A stretch of DNA of 64,000 nt from Acidobacteriota bacterium (GCA_003010405.1 PJLO01000001.1:33009-97008), one strand, 5' to 3'; positions 1 to 9,580 are shown, counted from the stretch's first letter. Notes: generated by a model from the letters alone, not told the origin. A program made the numbers and translations.

Positions 1-2207
1 CGAGCCCGGAGCCGCCCCTTGTGTTTCTCAATAATCTTTTTGCTCACCCATAGGCCCAGACCATTGCCCACTTCGTCCTTTGTGGTAAAGAAAGGCTCAA
101 AGATGCGCTTCAAATTTTCAGGGGAAATCCCGGTGCCAGTGTCGGCAACGGTTATACGGGCGTACCTACGACCTTTTAGTACGAGCTGGCCGGTGTGTAC
201 CCTCACTAAACCTTTGTGATCGGTTGCATCAATGGCGTTTGCCAGCAAGTTGGAGAGAACCTGTCGAATTTCGCCAACGATGGCGATCACTCCGGCACTG
301 TGCCCGTCGTGTTCAATCTTCAAGCGGATGCTTTTGCGGTCGAGCATCGGGCCATAAAGTTCTACCACCTCGTCGGTCAAGGTGTGCAGATCCACCGCGG
401 ACGGCTTCCTGTGTTCCTTGTAAAATCCGAGCGTCCGTTTGGTGATATGCGCAATGCGATGAAGTTCCCGCTCGGCAATTTTCAGATGCTCCTTCAGTTC
501 TTTGGGAAGGTCTGGACTTGTCCTTGCGAGGTAAACGCAGTTGGTAACCGCCTCCAACGGGTTGTTGATTTCGTGGGCAACCGTTGCTGCCAGACGGCCT
601 GCTGCTGCAAGCTTTTCACTTTGGAGGAGAGCTGCTTCCGCCGCCTTCTTCTCCGTGATGTCGTCCCAGACAGAAATGGCGACTAACGGATCATTCAGGG
701 CCAGATAGTGGCTGTGAACAATGAGGTCTCGAATCATGCCAGACTTGGTTCGCAGCTTCCTATCAAAGATATGTAAACCGCCCGATTTAATTCGCTTAGC
801 AAATTCTATGTCCAGTTGCCGCGGAGGAACCGTCTCGATGTCGTCTATCGTCATTTTGGCAAACTCTTCGGGGGTGTAGCCAAAATTCTTCGTGGCCGCC
901 TCGTTGCACTGAAGGATTTTTCGAGAAAATGGCTCTATTACGACCGCAGTCAGAGGCATAGAGTTGAAGAGGGTGCGGGACCACTCCTCCCTCTCAGCCG
1001 CACGGGCTTGGGCCTGTTTCAAATCATCAATGTCGGCACTAGCTCCAAACCAGCGGACTGGCTTTCCTTCGGAATCACGGACCGGAACGGCACGGGCAAG
1101 GTGCCAGCGATACATGCCATCCCAACGGCGAATACGGTGCTCAAGCTCGAATGTCTCCCCCGTTTCTAGAGCTTTCTGCAGCGCCTGCTTCACCATTTCG
1201 ATTTCGTCGGGGTGAAAAGCAGCTAGATAACCCTTGCCCAGCGATTGTTTGATAGGCAGTCCCGTGTACTGGTGCCACAAGTCGCTAATGTAATCGACGT
1301 TGCCGGCGGCGTCGGTGCTCCACGCTATGTTTGGGATAGCGTTGGTCATGCCACGGAACCGCTCCTCGCTTTCACGCAGCGCCTGTTCCGCTTTCTTTCG
1401 CTCAGTAATGTTTATGGAAGCGCCAACAGCACCTCGAATTCTGCCTTCGCTATCCAACAATGGGCTGGCGCTGCTTGATATCGTCACACGCCTGCCGCTG
1501 GGCAGTTCGACCTCCATCTCTAACTGTCGCACGTCTTTGCCGCTCGCGGCCTGAGACATCGGCATTTCTTCTGGACGAAGCTGCCTGCCATCAAGGAAAT
1601 ACCGCCGTGCAACCTTTAAATATGGAGAGAGGTTTTCTCCTTGCCCCCCCTCGAAAAGCTCATTCGCCATCCTGTTGCCAGTGATGATCTCGCCTTGCGG
1701 GTCATGAGCCACTAACACCGCAGCGGGAACGACATCCATGATGGCCTCCAGCTCCTGGACCCTCTGTCGCAGGGCCTCCTCCGCCCGTTTGCGCTCCTCT
1801 GTTGCTTTCAGCAGTCTTTCTTTGTGCTCCGTAACATCGCGGCTAATCACCGCCAAACCGTCAAGAACAGGACGGCAGCGGTGTTCGAACAAGCGTCCGC
1901 TCCGAGGTTCGTACATCTCGAACTGCACCGGAACCTGCTGCTCCAGGGCCCGATGGAGTTGCCGGTAACACTCTGTCTTTACAAGATCTGGCCGAACTTC
2001 CCAGAGGCTATGCCCCAGAACTTCCTCCGGCTGCTTTCCAACGAATCCACCCAGCGTGACACCCGGGGCATTCATGTACAGATAACGCAACTCGCTGTCG
2101 AAGATGCTGACTGCGTCGGATGCGCGCTCCAGAAAAGCACACAGATACGGCGCAGCAGACGTCGAAACTGGAACCGGAAAAGTACCGGGGGCGGCTTCAT
2201 TGATCAC
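1..2207 (-). CDS. Multi-PAS sensor histidine kinase, 3' end cut by the window edge
   Basis: The reading frame is open from a GTG at 2207 to the window start (735 codons); an in-frame stop lies just upstream of that GTG, so the start is bounded. No membrane segment is visible, so a cytoplasmic sensor is inferred. Four PAS modules follow one another (about residues 15-115, 140-250, 265-375, 395-505); the third has a PAC-type stretch WDGMYRWHLARAV. The H-box VAHEINNPLEAV (about residue 542) carries the phospho-acceptor His. The ATPase domain shows the N-box NLLANAIDATD, DTGTGIS and GLGLWVSKKI. By family it should autophosphorylate and pass phosphate to a receiver; the stand-alone receiver on the same strand 223 bases upstream is a natural candidate partner. 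Only the last residues are missing. The signal sensed cannot be read from the sequence. Confidence 0.93.
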   Translation of the reverse strand, partial: MINEAAPGTFPVPVSTSAAPYLCAFLERASDAVSIFDSELRYLYMNAPGVTLGGFVGKQPEEVLGHSLWEVRPDLVKTECYRQLHRALEQQVPVQFEMYEPRSGRLFEHRCRPVLDGLAVISRDVTEHKERLLKATEERKRAEEALRQRVQELEAIMDVVPAAVLVAHDPQGEIITGNRMANELFEGGQGENLSPYLKVARRYFLDGRQLRPEEMPMSQAASGKDVRQLEMEVELPSGRRVTISSSASPLLDSEGRIRGAVGASINITERKKAEQALRESEERFRGMTNAIPNIAWSTDAAGNVDYISDLWHQYTGLPIKQSLGKGYLAAFHPDEIEMVKQALQKALETGETFELEHRIRRWDGMYRWHLARAVPVRDSEGKPVRWFGASADIDDLKQAQARAAEREEWSRTLFNSMPLTAVVIEPFSRKILQCNEAATKNFGYTPEEFAKMTIDDIETVPPRQLDIEFAKRIKSGGLHIFDRKLRTKSGMIRDLIVHSHYLALNDPLVAISVWDDITEKKAAEAALLQSEKLAAAGRLAATVAHEINNPLEAVTNCVYLARTSPDLPKELKEHLKIAERELHRIAHITKRTLGFYKEHRKPSAVDLHTLTDEVVELYGPMLDRKSIRLKIEHDGHSAGVIAIVGEIRQVLSNLLANAIDATDHKGLVRVHTGQLVLKGRRYARITVADTGTGISPENLKRIFEPFFTTKDEVGNGLGLWVSKKIIEKHKGRLRA

Positions 2208-2430
2208 GGCAATGACCCTGTAAATATCACTTCAGCGCAACAGGCATTTCGAATTGCCGTAGGCCAAGGTGTACGAATGGCAGAGAGTATATCCCATATT
2301 AAGCGGAACGTAACAGCGACTTAGTTATGCACGACGCTGTTTAGAGGTTACCCGTTTTTCCGCGAATATTCAGCAAGAAACGCCCCCTGGACGGGACGTA
2401 GACCAGACAATTCAGAGACAACTTTCGCTT

Positions 2431-2817
2431 TTATGCATGCAGAACCTGCGCTATCTTCTCCAGTAGCTCAGGCGGAGGGACCGGTTTGGCAAGAACCTCG
2501 AAATCAAAGCCGTGCTCCCTCGCGTGACCTAAAAACTCGTGGCAGGCAGCGTGACCGGAGATGAACAATACCTCACAGCGAGGCAACCACCGCAGGATTT
2601 CCATAGCCGCATCAATCCCGTTCATGCCTCCCATATCAATATCACTCAACAGAAAATCGGGCGTGAATGAAAGCGCGACCTGAAGAGCTTCTTCCCCGCT
2701 GTAAGCTGTGGCCGTTTCATAACCTTGGCTTTCAAGCAAGATGGCGAGTGTGGATGCGACCGCACGCTCGTCATCAACTACGAGAATTTTCGCTCTTTTC
2801 TTCCGCTTTTCCGTCAT
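2431..2817 (-). CDS. Stand-alone response regulator receiver protein
   Basis: A 128-residue single-domain CheY-like receiver. The acidic pair is D15/D16 in ILVVDDERAV, the phospho-acceptor is D59 in LLSDIDMGG, and the conserved Lys lies in VLAKPVPPPELL near residue 110. The frame is open further upstream to 3012, but that extension has no similarity to a receiver, so the ATG at 2817 is chosen. There is no DNA-binding or enzymatic output domain, so it probably works by protein contact or as a phosphorelay intermediate. It precedes the histidine kinase gene on the same strand, separated by a 223-base gap in which I see no gene. Confidence 0.88.
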   Translation of the reverse strand: MTEKRKKRAKILVVDDERAVASTLAILLESQGYETATAYSGEEALQVALSFTPDFLLSDIDMGGMNGIDAAMEILRWLPRCEVLFISGHAACHEFLGHAREHGFDFEVLAKPVPPPELLEKIAQVLHA

Positions 2818-2999
2818 ACTTCTATCCGACCTGCCGCAAAGTAGACTCGTCCCCTCGATCAGAAAGTTGCTCTCATCATAGAAGACCGTTTTCATTAGCA
2901 AGGTGTTCTTAGAATAGCTCAGAGGTAACTGAGATACAAACAAAATCGATTCGTCGAACGCCCTTTTTAGGCGGCGGCAGCAGCATTTTGCACTGCCAG

Positions 3000-3413
3000 C
3001 TATATGCGCCAACTGCCGGAAACAGTGGAAATTTCCCCCTTGCTTTCTTCATCGCCGTCCACCTCGAAATCAGCGGCATGGCGTTTTATGACCTCCACCC
3101 GCGAGGCGGTCCACTCTCCATTTTTCGAGTCCACCGAGGCAATCACTCGTAGTTCGGCTCCTGGAACCAAGGCCTTCCGCGCCGGTTTTACACGGTCCAC
3201 GGCTGGAACCCTGGCGTCGTAGACAATCACGGCACGTTTAACAATCACACGCCGCACGTAGCCATCATGCCCCATCAGATAAATCGCCCCGCCTGCCCAT
3301 GCACCGCGGGGAGAGGGTACTACTTCGCCAAGAAACATGCCCTGCGTTCCGGCCCAACTCCCTGAACCGAGCAGAACGAAACAAACCAATGAAATCAGCC
3401 TGCCCCACTTCAT
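3000..3413 (-). CDS. Small exported protein of unknown function
   Basis: A 137-residue protein. The start at 3413 is chosen because it puts a typical signal peptide first (MKWGRLISLVCFVLLGSGSW, Ala/Gly after it); the longer frame to 3470 would bury this segment. The mature part is rich in Val and basic residues with predicted short beta strands, and it ends in an acidic segment followed by GSWRI. No catalytic motif or known domain is recognised. It is read in the same direction as the receiver gene downstream, but nothing else ties it to signalling. Periplasmic or cell-surface location is inferred from the signal peptide only. Confidence 0.6.
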   Translation of the reverse strand: MKWGRLISLVCFVLLGSGSWAGTQGMFLGEVVPSPRGAWAGGAIYLMGHDGYVRRVIVKRAVIVYDARVPAVDRVKPARKALVPGAELRVIASVDSKNGEWTASRVEVIKRHAADFEVDGDEESKGEISTVSGSWRI

Positions 3414-3497
3414 CGGTAATACGATGCTGACTCCGTCGGCTCTGTGCGCTCGGTCTGCGCAAAATTCCAAAGCTGTAAAGAGTTCCCTATTCAGCAG

Positions 3498-3527
3498 AAA
3501 AAAAAGGCAGAAGCCGAAGCTCCTGCC
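3498..3527 (-). terminator. Intrinsic terminator of the inositol-phosphate synthase gene
   Basis: Read on the minus strand this is GGCAGGAGC, a UUCG tetraloop and GCUUCUGCC (one G-U pair), followed by eight Us. It starts 21 bases after the stop codon at 3549. Nine-base-pair stem, ultra-stable loop and U tract make this a textbook Rho-independent terminator. Confidence 0.93.
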
Positions 3528-3548
3528 CTTTTGCCAGAATCTCAGAAC

Positions 3549-4886
3549 CTAGTCGTAGTATTCAAGTCCGAGGTGGGTGATCAGTTCCTCGCCTTTGATG
3601 TAACGCAAGGTGTTCTTCATCTTCATCAACTGAATAAAAATGTCATGCTCAGGATAGAGTCCTGGAGCCGTCATTGGAGCCTTAAAGTAGAAGCTCATCC
3701 ACTCCTGAATGCCGATTCCCTTCAGTTGGCTGCAGCGCGCCGCCAAGTCGAGAAAAAGGACAATATCCAGTGCCAGTGGCGCGGCAAGGATCGAATCGCG
3801 GCACAGGAAATCGACTTTGATCTGCATCGGATACCCGAGCCAGCCGAAGATGTCGATGTTGTCCCAGCCTTCCTTGTTATCGCCACGCGGCGGATAATAA
3901 TTGATGCGCACTTTGTGGCAGATGTTGCCGTACAAGTCGGGATAGAGCTGCGGCTGCAGGATGCTGTCCAGCACGCTGAGCTTGGACTCTTCCTTGGTTT
4001 TGAATGAGCCCGGATCGTCGAGCACCTCGCCGTCGCGATTGCCGAGGATGTTGGTGGAGAACCAACCGCTCAGGCCCAGCAGGCGGGACTTGAAACCGGG
4101 AGCCAGAATCGTCTTCATCAAAGTCTGGCCGGTCTTGAAGTCCTTGCCGCAGATAGGCGCGTTCTTCTTGCGCGACAGTTCCTGCATCACCGGTATATCG
4201 ACCGAAAGATTCGGTGCGCCATTCGCGACTGGCACGCCCTCCTGCAATGCGGCGTAGGCGTAAATCTGTGAAGGAGCAATATTCGGATCGTTTGCTTCCA
4301 GGCCCTTTTCAAAGGCTTCGATCGAGTCATGAACTTCGCTCGGCTTCTGGAAGCTTTCGGTGGAAGCGCACCAGATCATCACCAGACGGCTGCAGTTGTT
4401 TTCTTTCTTGAAGTTACGGATGTCGGCTCGAACCTGCTCCGCAAGATCCAGCTTATTCTTACCCGTCTTAACGTTTGGCCCGTCGATCAGCTTGATGTAG
4501 TTTTTGTCAAAAACCGCCGGCATCGGCTTGATGTTGTCCAAAAACGGCTTCAGTTGGAGCAGCAGCTCTTTCTCCAGAACTTTGGCGTTAGCAGCCGCTT
4601 CATAGGCGCTGTCTGGGAAAATATCCCAGCCACCAAAGACCAAGTCATTCAAGTCGGCGAGAGGCACAAAATCCTTGATCAGAGGCGACCGGCCGTCTGT
4701 ACGCTTGCCGAGACGGATCGTTCCCATCTGGGTCAACGAACCGATCGGGACCGCAATGCCTTTGCGCACCGCTTCCACACCGGCCACGAAGGTCGTGGTC
4801 ACCGCGCCCATTCCGACGATCAATATTCCAAGTTTCCCATTCGCTGCTGCGATTTCAGTAGGAGTGTTTTTCTGCCCAGTCGCCAT
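3549..4886 (-). CDS. ino1: Inositol-3-phosphate synthase
   Basis: A 445-residue protein that should convert D-glucose 6-phosphate to 1D-myo-inositol 3-phosphate using NAD+. The N terminus has the dinucleotide-binding loop LGILIVGMGAVTTTFVAGV (residues about 19-37). Further family landmarks are FGGWDIFPDSAYEAA, the GGKDFKTGQT-like stretch read here as PICGKDFKTGQT, LGLSGWFSTNILGNRDGEVL and the C-terminal segment LDIVLFLDLAARC. The length fits bacterial/archaeal-type enzymes. An AAGGGAAG Shine-Dalgarno lies upstream of ATG 4886. It stands alone with its own terminator, so it is probably monocistronic. Inositol may feed phosphatidylinositol-type lipids or compatible solutes; the sequence does not say which. 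Confidence 0.93.
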   Translation of the reverse strand: MATGQKNTPTEIAAANGKLGILIVGMGAVTTTFVAGVEAVRKGIAVPIGSLTQMGTIRLGKRTDGRSPLIKDFVPLADLNDLVFGGWDIFPDSAYEAAANAKVLEKELLLQLKPFLDNIKPMPAVFDKNYIKLIDGPNVKTGKNKLDLAEQVRADIRNFKKENNCSRLVMIWCASTESFQKPSEVHDSIEAFEKGLEANDPNIAPSQIYAYAALQEGVPVANGAPNLSVDIPVMQELSRKKNAPICGKDFKTGQTLMKTILAPGFKSRLLGLSGWFSTNILGNRDGEVLDDPGSFKTKEESKLSVLDSILQPQLYPDLYGNICHKVRINYYPPRGDNKEGWDNIDIFGWLGYPMQIKVDFLCRDSILAAPLALDIVLFLDLAARCSQLKGIGIQEWMSFYFKAPMTAPGLYPEHDIFIQLMKMKNTLRYIKGEELITHLGLEYYD

Positions 4887-5050
4887 CTATACGAATCACT
4901 TCCCTTAAAGAGTCACCATCAATGAAGCAAACAACTTAATGCTCTCCCCTGCACCACTGCTTTGGCAAACATGTTGTAGTATGTGGCGCAACACGGCAGT
5001 CGAATGGCGAGCATTGCGGGTTGTGATGCACTTTCGAACAGGGAACGGGA

Positions 5051-5899
5051 ATGAATCAACGTGTTGCGGTAATTACCGGCTGTTCCAGCGGATTTGGTCT
5101 GCTCAGTACTGTTGAACTGGCCCGCAAAGGGTATTTTGTAATCGCCACCATGCGCGACCTCGCCCGCCGCGACTCGCTGGACGAGGCGCTCTTATCGGCG
5201 GGGGTCGCCGAGCGGGTCAGCGTACGCACCCTCGACGTCGCTTCCCCACCCTCCCATGAAACCTTCGTGGCGGAAACCGTCGCCGAATTCGGGCGCATCG
5301 ATGTGCTGGTCAACAACGCGGGCTTCGCCTTGGCCGGATTTGCCGAGGACGTGATGCTGGAGGAACTGCGCCGCCAGTTCGAGACAAATTTCTTCGGCAC
5401 AGTATCCCTGACCAGGGCCGTGCTGCCGGTAATGCGAAAACAGCGAGCCGGCAGGATTGTCATGATCAGCTCGGTCTCCGGTCGAAACGCCTACCCTGGG
5501 ATAAGTTCTTACGCGTCATCAAAATTCGCACTCGAAGGCTACACTGAAGCTCTTCGCCTCGAAATGGCGCCACTGGGAATCCATTGCGTTCTCGTCGAGC
5601 CCGGATCATTCCAAACCGCAATTTGGAATCGCAAGGAGAACAACGCGGTCCACGCATTCGACCCAACCTCACCCAATCGCGAACGCATCTTACGGTATCG
5701 CGATTATGTTCAGAAGCAGACACGCCGCGGTGATCCGCGAGAGGTCGCGCGCTTGATCGCCCATGTTGCCGATGTCCAGCATCCGCGTCTGCGCTACGTC
5801 ATTGGCGAGGATGCCCGGTCTTCGCTCGCGTTCCGCGCCCTGCTGCCCTGGAGACTTTACGAAACGATAGTCTCCCGCGTGCTTAAGTTGGACAAATGA
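5051..5899 (+). CDS. Short-chain dehydrogenase/reductase
   Basis: A 282-residue classical SDR. Visible are the glycine-rich cofactor loop TGCSSGFGLL (residues 9-18), NNAG at about residue 90, the catalytic Ser in VMISSVSG and the YASSK catalytic Tyr-Lys pair. It should transfer hydride between NAD(P)H and a carbonyl or alcohol substrate that cannot be predicted here. A GGGAACGGGA ribosome-binding region precedes the ATG. It lies 44 bases ahead of the M48 protease gene on the same strand and may be cotranscribed with it. The C-terminal segment after PGSFQTAIW is longer than in minimal SDRs, as in the retinol-dehydrogenase-like subgroup. Confidence 0.9.
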   Translation: MNQRVAVITGCSSGFGLLSTVELARKGYFVIATMRDLARRDSLDEALLSAGVAERVSVRTLDVASPPSHETFVAETVAEFGRIDVLVNNAGFALAGFAEDVMLEELRRQFETNFFGTVSLTRAVLPVMRKQRAGRIVMISSVSGRNAYPGISSYASSKFALEGYTEALRLEMAPLGIHCVLVEPGSFQTAIWNRKENNAVHAFDPTSPNRERILRYRDYVQKQTRRGDPREVARLIAHVADVQHPRLRYVIGEDARSSLAFRALLPWRLYETIVSRVLKLDK

Positions 5900-5943
5900 G
5901 AAAATACCCGTTGGAAGCTCTATTTTCACTTTAGCGAGGACCC

Positions 5944-7194
5944 ATGCCGGCCGCCCTAGCCTCCCCCTCACCCGGAGAAGTAATCGCGCAGCGCACCATA
6001 ACCGCATACACGCTCACCCCGGATCAACTTCGCAAGTCCGAGGGCCTGCACCGGACCAGTGTCGTGCTCTCGCTTACCTCCTTGATCTTCGGAATAGTCG
6101 TGCTCATGGCGCTCATCGCGCTCCGCTTCGGCCCCATGTTGCAGCGCGTTGTCGAGCGCATATCAGGAAAGCGCTTTGTCCAGGCGCTGGTCTTCGTTCC
6201 CGTGCTACTGCTCACCCTTTCTATCTTGGAGCTCCCCCTCGATATTTACGGACACCACATTTCGCGTGCCTATGGCCTGAGCGTGCAGGGATGGGGATCA
6301 TGGCTTTCGGACTGGGCCAAAGGCGAAGCACTGACTCTGATATTTGCTACCTTTGCGCTCTGGGGCCTTTATGCTGCAATTCGACGGGCACCGAGGCGGT
6401 GGTGGCTATATAGCTGGCTGGTCTCCGTGCCCGTAATGGCTGCAATAGTGTTCATCGCTCCCGTGATCGTCGAACCTATCTTCAATCGCTTTGACCCTCT
6501 TGCGAATACTAATCCCGGGCTTACTGTGCAATTACAATCCCTTGCTCATTCCGCCGGTCTTGAAATTCCCGAGTCGCGCATCTTCCTCATGCGCGCGAGC
6601 GATAAAGTAACCACCTATAACGCCTATGTAACCGGATTCGGCGCAACCAAGCGCATCGTCGTATGGGACAACACGGTCCGCAACATGACTGCACCGCAGA
6701 CTCTCTTTATCTTCGGTCACGAAATGGGCCACTACGTTCTGCACCACATCTACTGGGGAATGGCCGTCACAGCGCTTCTTCTCTTTGCAGGATTCCGGCT
6801 AACCCAGCGCCTGGCCGAAGCCGCAATTCAACGCTTCGGCGAACGCTGGCGCATTCGCTCCGTCGGCGAATGGTCTTCGCTGCCGCTGCTGCTCCTGCTG
6901 GCCGGTCTTCTCTCGTTCCTCGCTGAGCCATTGGGCAGCGGCTTCAGCCGCCGCATCGAGCATCAGGCGGATGTTTACGGTTTAGCCATTACGCGACCGG
7001 TTACAAAAGATGCTTCGCAGGTTGCTGCGCAAGCCTTCCAGCTCTTAGGCGAGAAGTCGTATTCCTATCCCAACCCCTCGCCGTTTCTCGTCTTCTGGCG
7101 TTACTCGCATCCACCAATTTCGCAGCGAATCCGCTTTGTCCTGTCGAGTGCAGGGCTTGCAATACCAGAGGTACATATACAGGAGAGACCATAA
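5944..7194 (+). CDS. M48 (Ste24-like) membrane zinc metalloprotease
   Basis: A 416-residue multi-pass protein. The zinc motif HEMGH is at about residues 259-263 and the third ligand is the Glu in RRIEHQADVYG (about 340). An N-terminal domain with several hydrophobic helices, the LELPLDIYGHH stretch and APVIVEPIFNRFDPL are typical of the Ste24/CAAX-protease branch rather than HtpX. The enzyme would cleave membrane-associated peptides with its site facing the cytoplasm. Shine-Dalgarno GCGAGGA lies 5 bases before the ATG. It follows the SDR gene closely. True substrates are unknown; bacterial members are generally assigned to membrane quality control. Confidence 0.9.
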   Translation: MPAALASPSPGEVIAQRTITAYTLTPDQLRKSEGLHRTSVVLSLTSLIFGIVVLMALIALRFGPMLQRVVERISGKRFVQALVFVPVLLLTLSILELPLDIYGHHISRAYGLSVQGWGSWLSDWAKGEALTLIFATFALWGLYAAIRRAPRRWWLYSWLVSVPVMAAIVFIAPVIVEPIFNRFDPLANTNPGLTVQLQSLAHSAGLEIPESRIFLMRASDKVTTYNAYVTGFGATKRIVVWDNTVRNMTAPQTLFIFGHEMGHYVLHHIYWGMAVTALLLFAGFRLTQRLAEAAIQRFGERWRIRSVGEWSSLPLLLLLAGLLSFLAEPLGSGFSRRIEHQADVYGLAITRPVTKDASQVAAQAFQLLGEKSYSYPNPSPFLVFWRYSHPPISQRIRFVLSSAGLAIPEVHIQERP

Positions 7195-7291
7195 GTCGGG
7201 ATGCATCGTTCTATCGGTATCTGGGAAGAGTGGTTTCCGGAGAGCACAATGGACTCAGTAACTTTGAGGATTCAAAGGAATCAAGGTCCAA

Positions 7292-7483
7292 ATGCGGCAG
7301 GCAAGTTCTTCCAGGCCATTGAGAACAGCGTTCAAGGAGGCTCGAACTGTGCAGAACGAGGCCGCCGCTTTAGATTTACACTCGCCCCTCGCGGCAAGCA
7401 GAGGGTTAATTGTAGGGTTCTTCTTATCCGCGCTATTTTGGATATTCTTAGCTCTCGTCTATTGCCTTTTCAATCAATGCTGA
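7292..7483 (+). CDS. Possible small single-pass membrane protein
   Basis: A 63-codon frame in the 328-base gap between the protease and UbiD genes. The N-terminal half is basic and polar; the C-terminal half is one strong hydrophobic helix (RGLIVGFFLSALFWIFLALV) ending in a short polar tail. An AAGG stretch 7 bases upstream of the ATG could be a weak ribosome-binding site. A competing 104-codon frame (7201-7515) in another phase has no such ordered feature. Without homologues this stays a guess; the case rests on the clean N-in/C-out layout of a small membrane protein. Confidence 0.3.
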   Translation: MRQASSSRPLRTAFKEARTVQNEAAALDLHSPLAASRGLIVGFFLSALFWIFLALVYCLFNQC

Positions 7484-7522
7484 GAAAAATACCGCAACAA
7501 CTCTCCGCGTTTTAGCGACACG

Positions 7523-9091
7523 CTACTCCAGTCCGAATTCCTTCCAGCGTCGCGTGATGCGCTCTTTCACTTCTTCGGACATCTCAACCTCATCTGGCCA
7601 GGGACGATCGAAGCCTTCGGTCGACCATTTGCGCGTCGCATCGATTCCCATCTTGCTGCCGAAATTTGGCAACCGCGAAGCGTGGTCCAGCGTGTCCACC
7701 GGCCCAAGCGTGAACTGAATATCGCGCTCGGGATCGATGTTGTTCAGCGCGCGTAAAGTAACTTCCCTCAGATCCTTGACGTCGCAATCTTCATCCACCA
7801 CCACAATGCATTTGGTGAACATCGCCTGTCCCATCGACCAGATCGCATTCATCACCTTGCGCGCCTGTCCCGGGTAAGACTTGCGAATTGAGACGATCAT
7901 CAGGTTATGCGCCACGCCTTCGGCGGGCAGATGGAAATCCACCAGTTCCGGAATCATCATCTTGGCCGCGGGCAGGAAGATGCGCTCTACTGCCAGCGCC
8001 ATCCAGGCATCCTCCTGAGGAGGCTTGCCCACGACCGTTGCCGCGTAGATGGGATTCTTGCGATGCGTAATGCACTGCACGTGGAACACCGGATACAAAT
8101 CCTCCAGCGAATAAAAGCCGGTGTGGTCTCCGAATGGTCCTTCGATCTTTAATTCACCTATATCGATGTATCCTTCGAGCACAATCTCCGCGTTCGCCGG
8201 AACCTCCAGATCGACAGTCTCGCACCTCACAACCTCGACCGGTTTCCCGCGCAGGAACCCCGCGATCATGTACTCTTCTATATCCGGCGGCGCTGGCACA
8301 ATCGCCGCAAACGTAAGTGCCGGATCGGTGCCAATCGCGACAGCAACCTCCATGCGCCCATGTACCGGCTTGCCCTGCACGGCAATGCTGCCGCCGCCGC
8401 TGCGAGCCATGATGTCCACCGACGAGGTCTTTCCCAGCGTGGGCCCGTTCGCCACCGCCGCACGCATCAACTCGCGCTGATGTTCGGCAGCGTTCTTGTG
8501 CCGCTGCCAGTGCATCCCCGTAGTAGTCGCGTCGTAGACGTGCATGCGATACATTCCGATGTTGCGCTTGCCTGTGCGCGGATCGCGCGTCATTACGCAA
8601 GGCAGCGTGATGAACCGTCCACCGTCCTGCGGCCAGCATTGCAGTATCGGAAAATCTAGCAAGGAGAAATTGTCGCGCTTGATCACTTCCTTGCACGGCC
8701 CCGTGGAGACGCGCTTCGGAAACAGATTGCCCAGATCTGCCAGTTTCGGCAACATCTTGATCTTTTCCAGCAACCCCTGTGGCGTCTTCACGTCCATCAT
8801 CTGGTGAATCCGTTCCGCAATCTCGTCGAGCGACGTGGAACCCAGCGCCATATTCATGCGCCGCTCGGAACCAAACTGGTTGATCAGAATCTTGTGCCCC
8901 GGATGTCCCTTCACATTCTCAAACAGCAGCGCAGGACCGCCCGGCCCCTTGCCGTTGCGCCCGCCCCATTTGGAAACGCGATCAGTGATTTCGGTAACTT
9001 CAAGAATAGGATCAACTTCAGCTTTAATCCTCTTGAGTTCTCCAGCCTTATCGAGTGTTGCTATCCATTCACGCAGATCGTTATAGGCCAC
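7523..9091 (-). CDS. UbiD-family prenylated-FMN-dependent decarboxylase
   Basis: A 522-residue UbiD-type (de)carboxylase. It aligns by eye along its whole length: MAYNDLREWIATLD-like N terminus, GGPALLFENVKGHPGHKILINQ, ITLPCVMTRDPRTGKRNIGMYRMHV and the prFMN/metal-binding core IEGPFGDHTGFYSLEDLYPV followed by RKNPIYAATVVGKPPQED. The GTG at 9091 is preferred over the GTG at 9115 because AGAGGAG sits at the right distance. Members need prenylated FMN made by UbiX, which is not in this window. Family roles include quinone biosynthesis and aromatic-acid decarboxylation; the pathway here cannot be told from neighbours. Confidence 0.9.
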   Translation of the reverse strand: MAYNDLREWIATLDKAGELKRIKAEVDPILEVTEITDRVSKWGGRNGKGPGGPALLFENVKGHPGHKILINQFGSERRMNMALGSTSLDEIAERIHQMMDVKTPQGLLEKIKMLPKLADLGNLFPKRVSTGPCKEVIKRDNFSLLDFPILQCWPQDGGRFITLPCVMTRDPRTGKRNIGMYRMHVYDATTTGMHWQRHKNAAEHQRELMRAAVANGPTLGKTSSVDIMARSGGGSIAVQGKPVHGRMEVAVAIGTDPALTFAAIVPAPPDIEEYMIAGFLRGKPVEVVRCETVDLEVPANAEIVLEGYIDIGELKIEGPFGDHTGFYSLEDLYPVFHVQCITHRKNPIYAATVVGKPPQEDAWMALAVERIFLPAAKMMIPELVDFHLPAEGVAHNLMIVSIRKSYPGQARKVMNAIWSMGQAMFTKCIVVVDEDCDVKDLREVTLRALNNIDPERDIQFTLGPVDTLDHASRLPNFGSKMGIDATRKWSTEGFDRPWPDEVEMSEEVKERITRRWKEFGLE

Positions 9092-9160
9092 AAAAACTCC
9101 TCTTAGCAAAGACACGGGAATAAAAGATTATAGAAGGTGCTAAGGCGGGAACTAATCAAT

Positions 9161-9580
9161 TTAGCTCTGAGGTACGTTCAAACCGCTCTTTTTTATGTAA
9201 TCAATGGCGCGAAGAATTGCGCCAGCAAAAAACAAGAGAGTGCCGACGATTAACGTAATCAGAATCGGAGGTCGTCCGAACACGGCCGTTAAAAGCCGAT
9301 GCACGTACGCTTCCTGAAACAAGTACACGCTGGCGACCATGGAAATGAGGGCAAAAACTAGGCAGTGACTACGTGGCGTATCAGAAATCCACATCTTCCG
9401 AAAGTCCGCGAAAAACCACGACAGCAGCCCCGTCACACTCCAAACCGAGATGATCAATCCAAACGCGGCCGGGTAGCACTGAATCCCCCGCCACCGCCGC
9501 TCAGTTAACCTGCTAGAGACTAGTCCGACCACTCCGAAGAGCAGCAAAAGAAGCGCCGCGAAATTGGTCAGCAAAGACAC
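9161..9580 (-). CDS. Small multi-pass membrane protein of unknown function
   Basis: A 139-residue protein with about four hydrophobic helices: an N-terminal one (LLTNFAALLLLLFGVVGLVS), one around AAFGLIISVWSVTGLLSWFF, one around LVFALISMVASVYLF, and one around ILITLIVGTLLFFAGAIL. The ends are polar. It starts at GTG 9580 close to a GAGGG stretch. It lies between UbiD and korB on the same strand with gaps of about 70 bases on each side, so cotranscription with either is possible. No family recognised. Confidence 0.6.
   Translation of the reverse strand: MSLLTNFAALLLLLFGVVGLVSSRLTERRWRGIQCYPAAFGLIISVWSVTGLLSWFFADFRKMWISDTPRSHCLVFALISMVASVYLFQEAYVHRLLTAVFGRPPILITLIVGTLLFFAGAILRAIDYIKKSGLNVPQS

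Noticed and set aside
4329..4925. 198-codon plus-strand frame
   Set aside because: Shadow of the inositol-phosphate synthase gene on the other strand.
7201..7515. 104-codon plus-strand frame
   Set aside because: No signal, domain or good ribosome-binding site; another phase of the same stretch has a clearer membrane helix.
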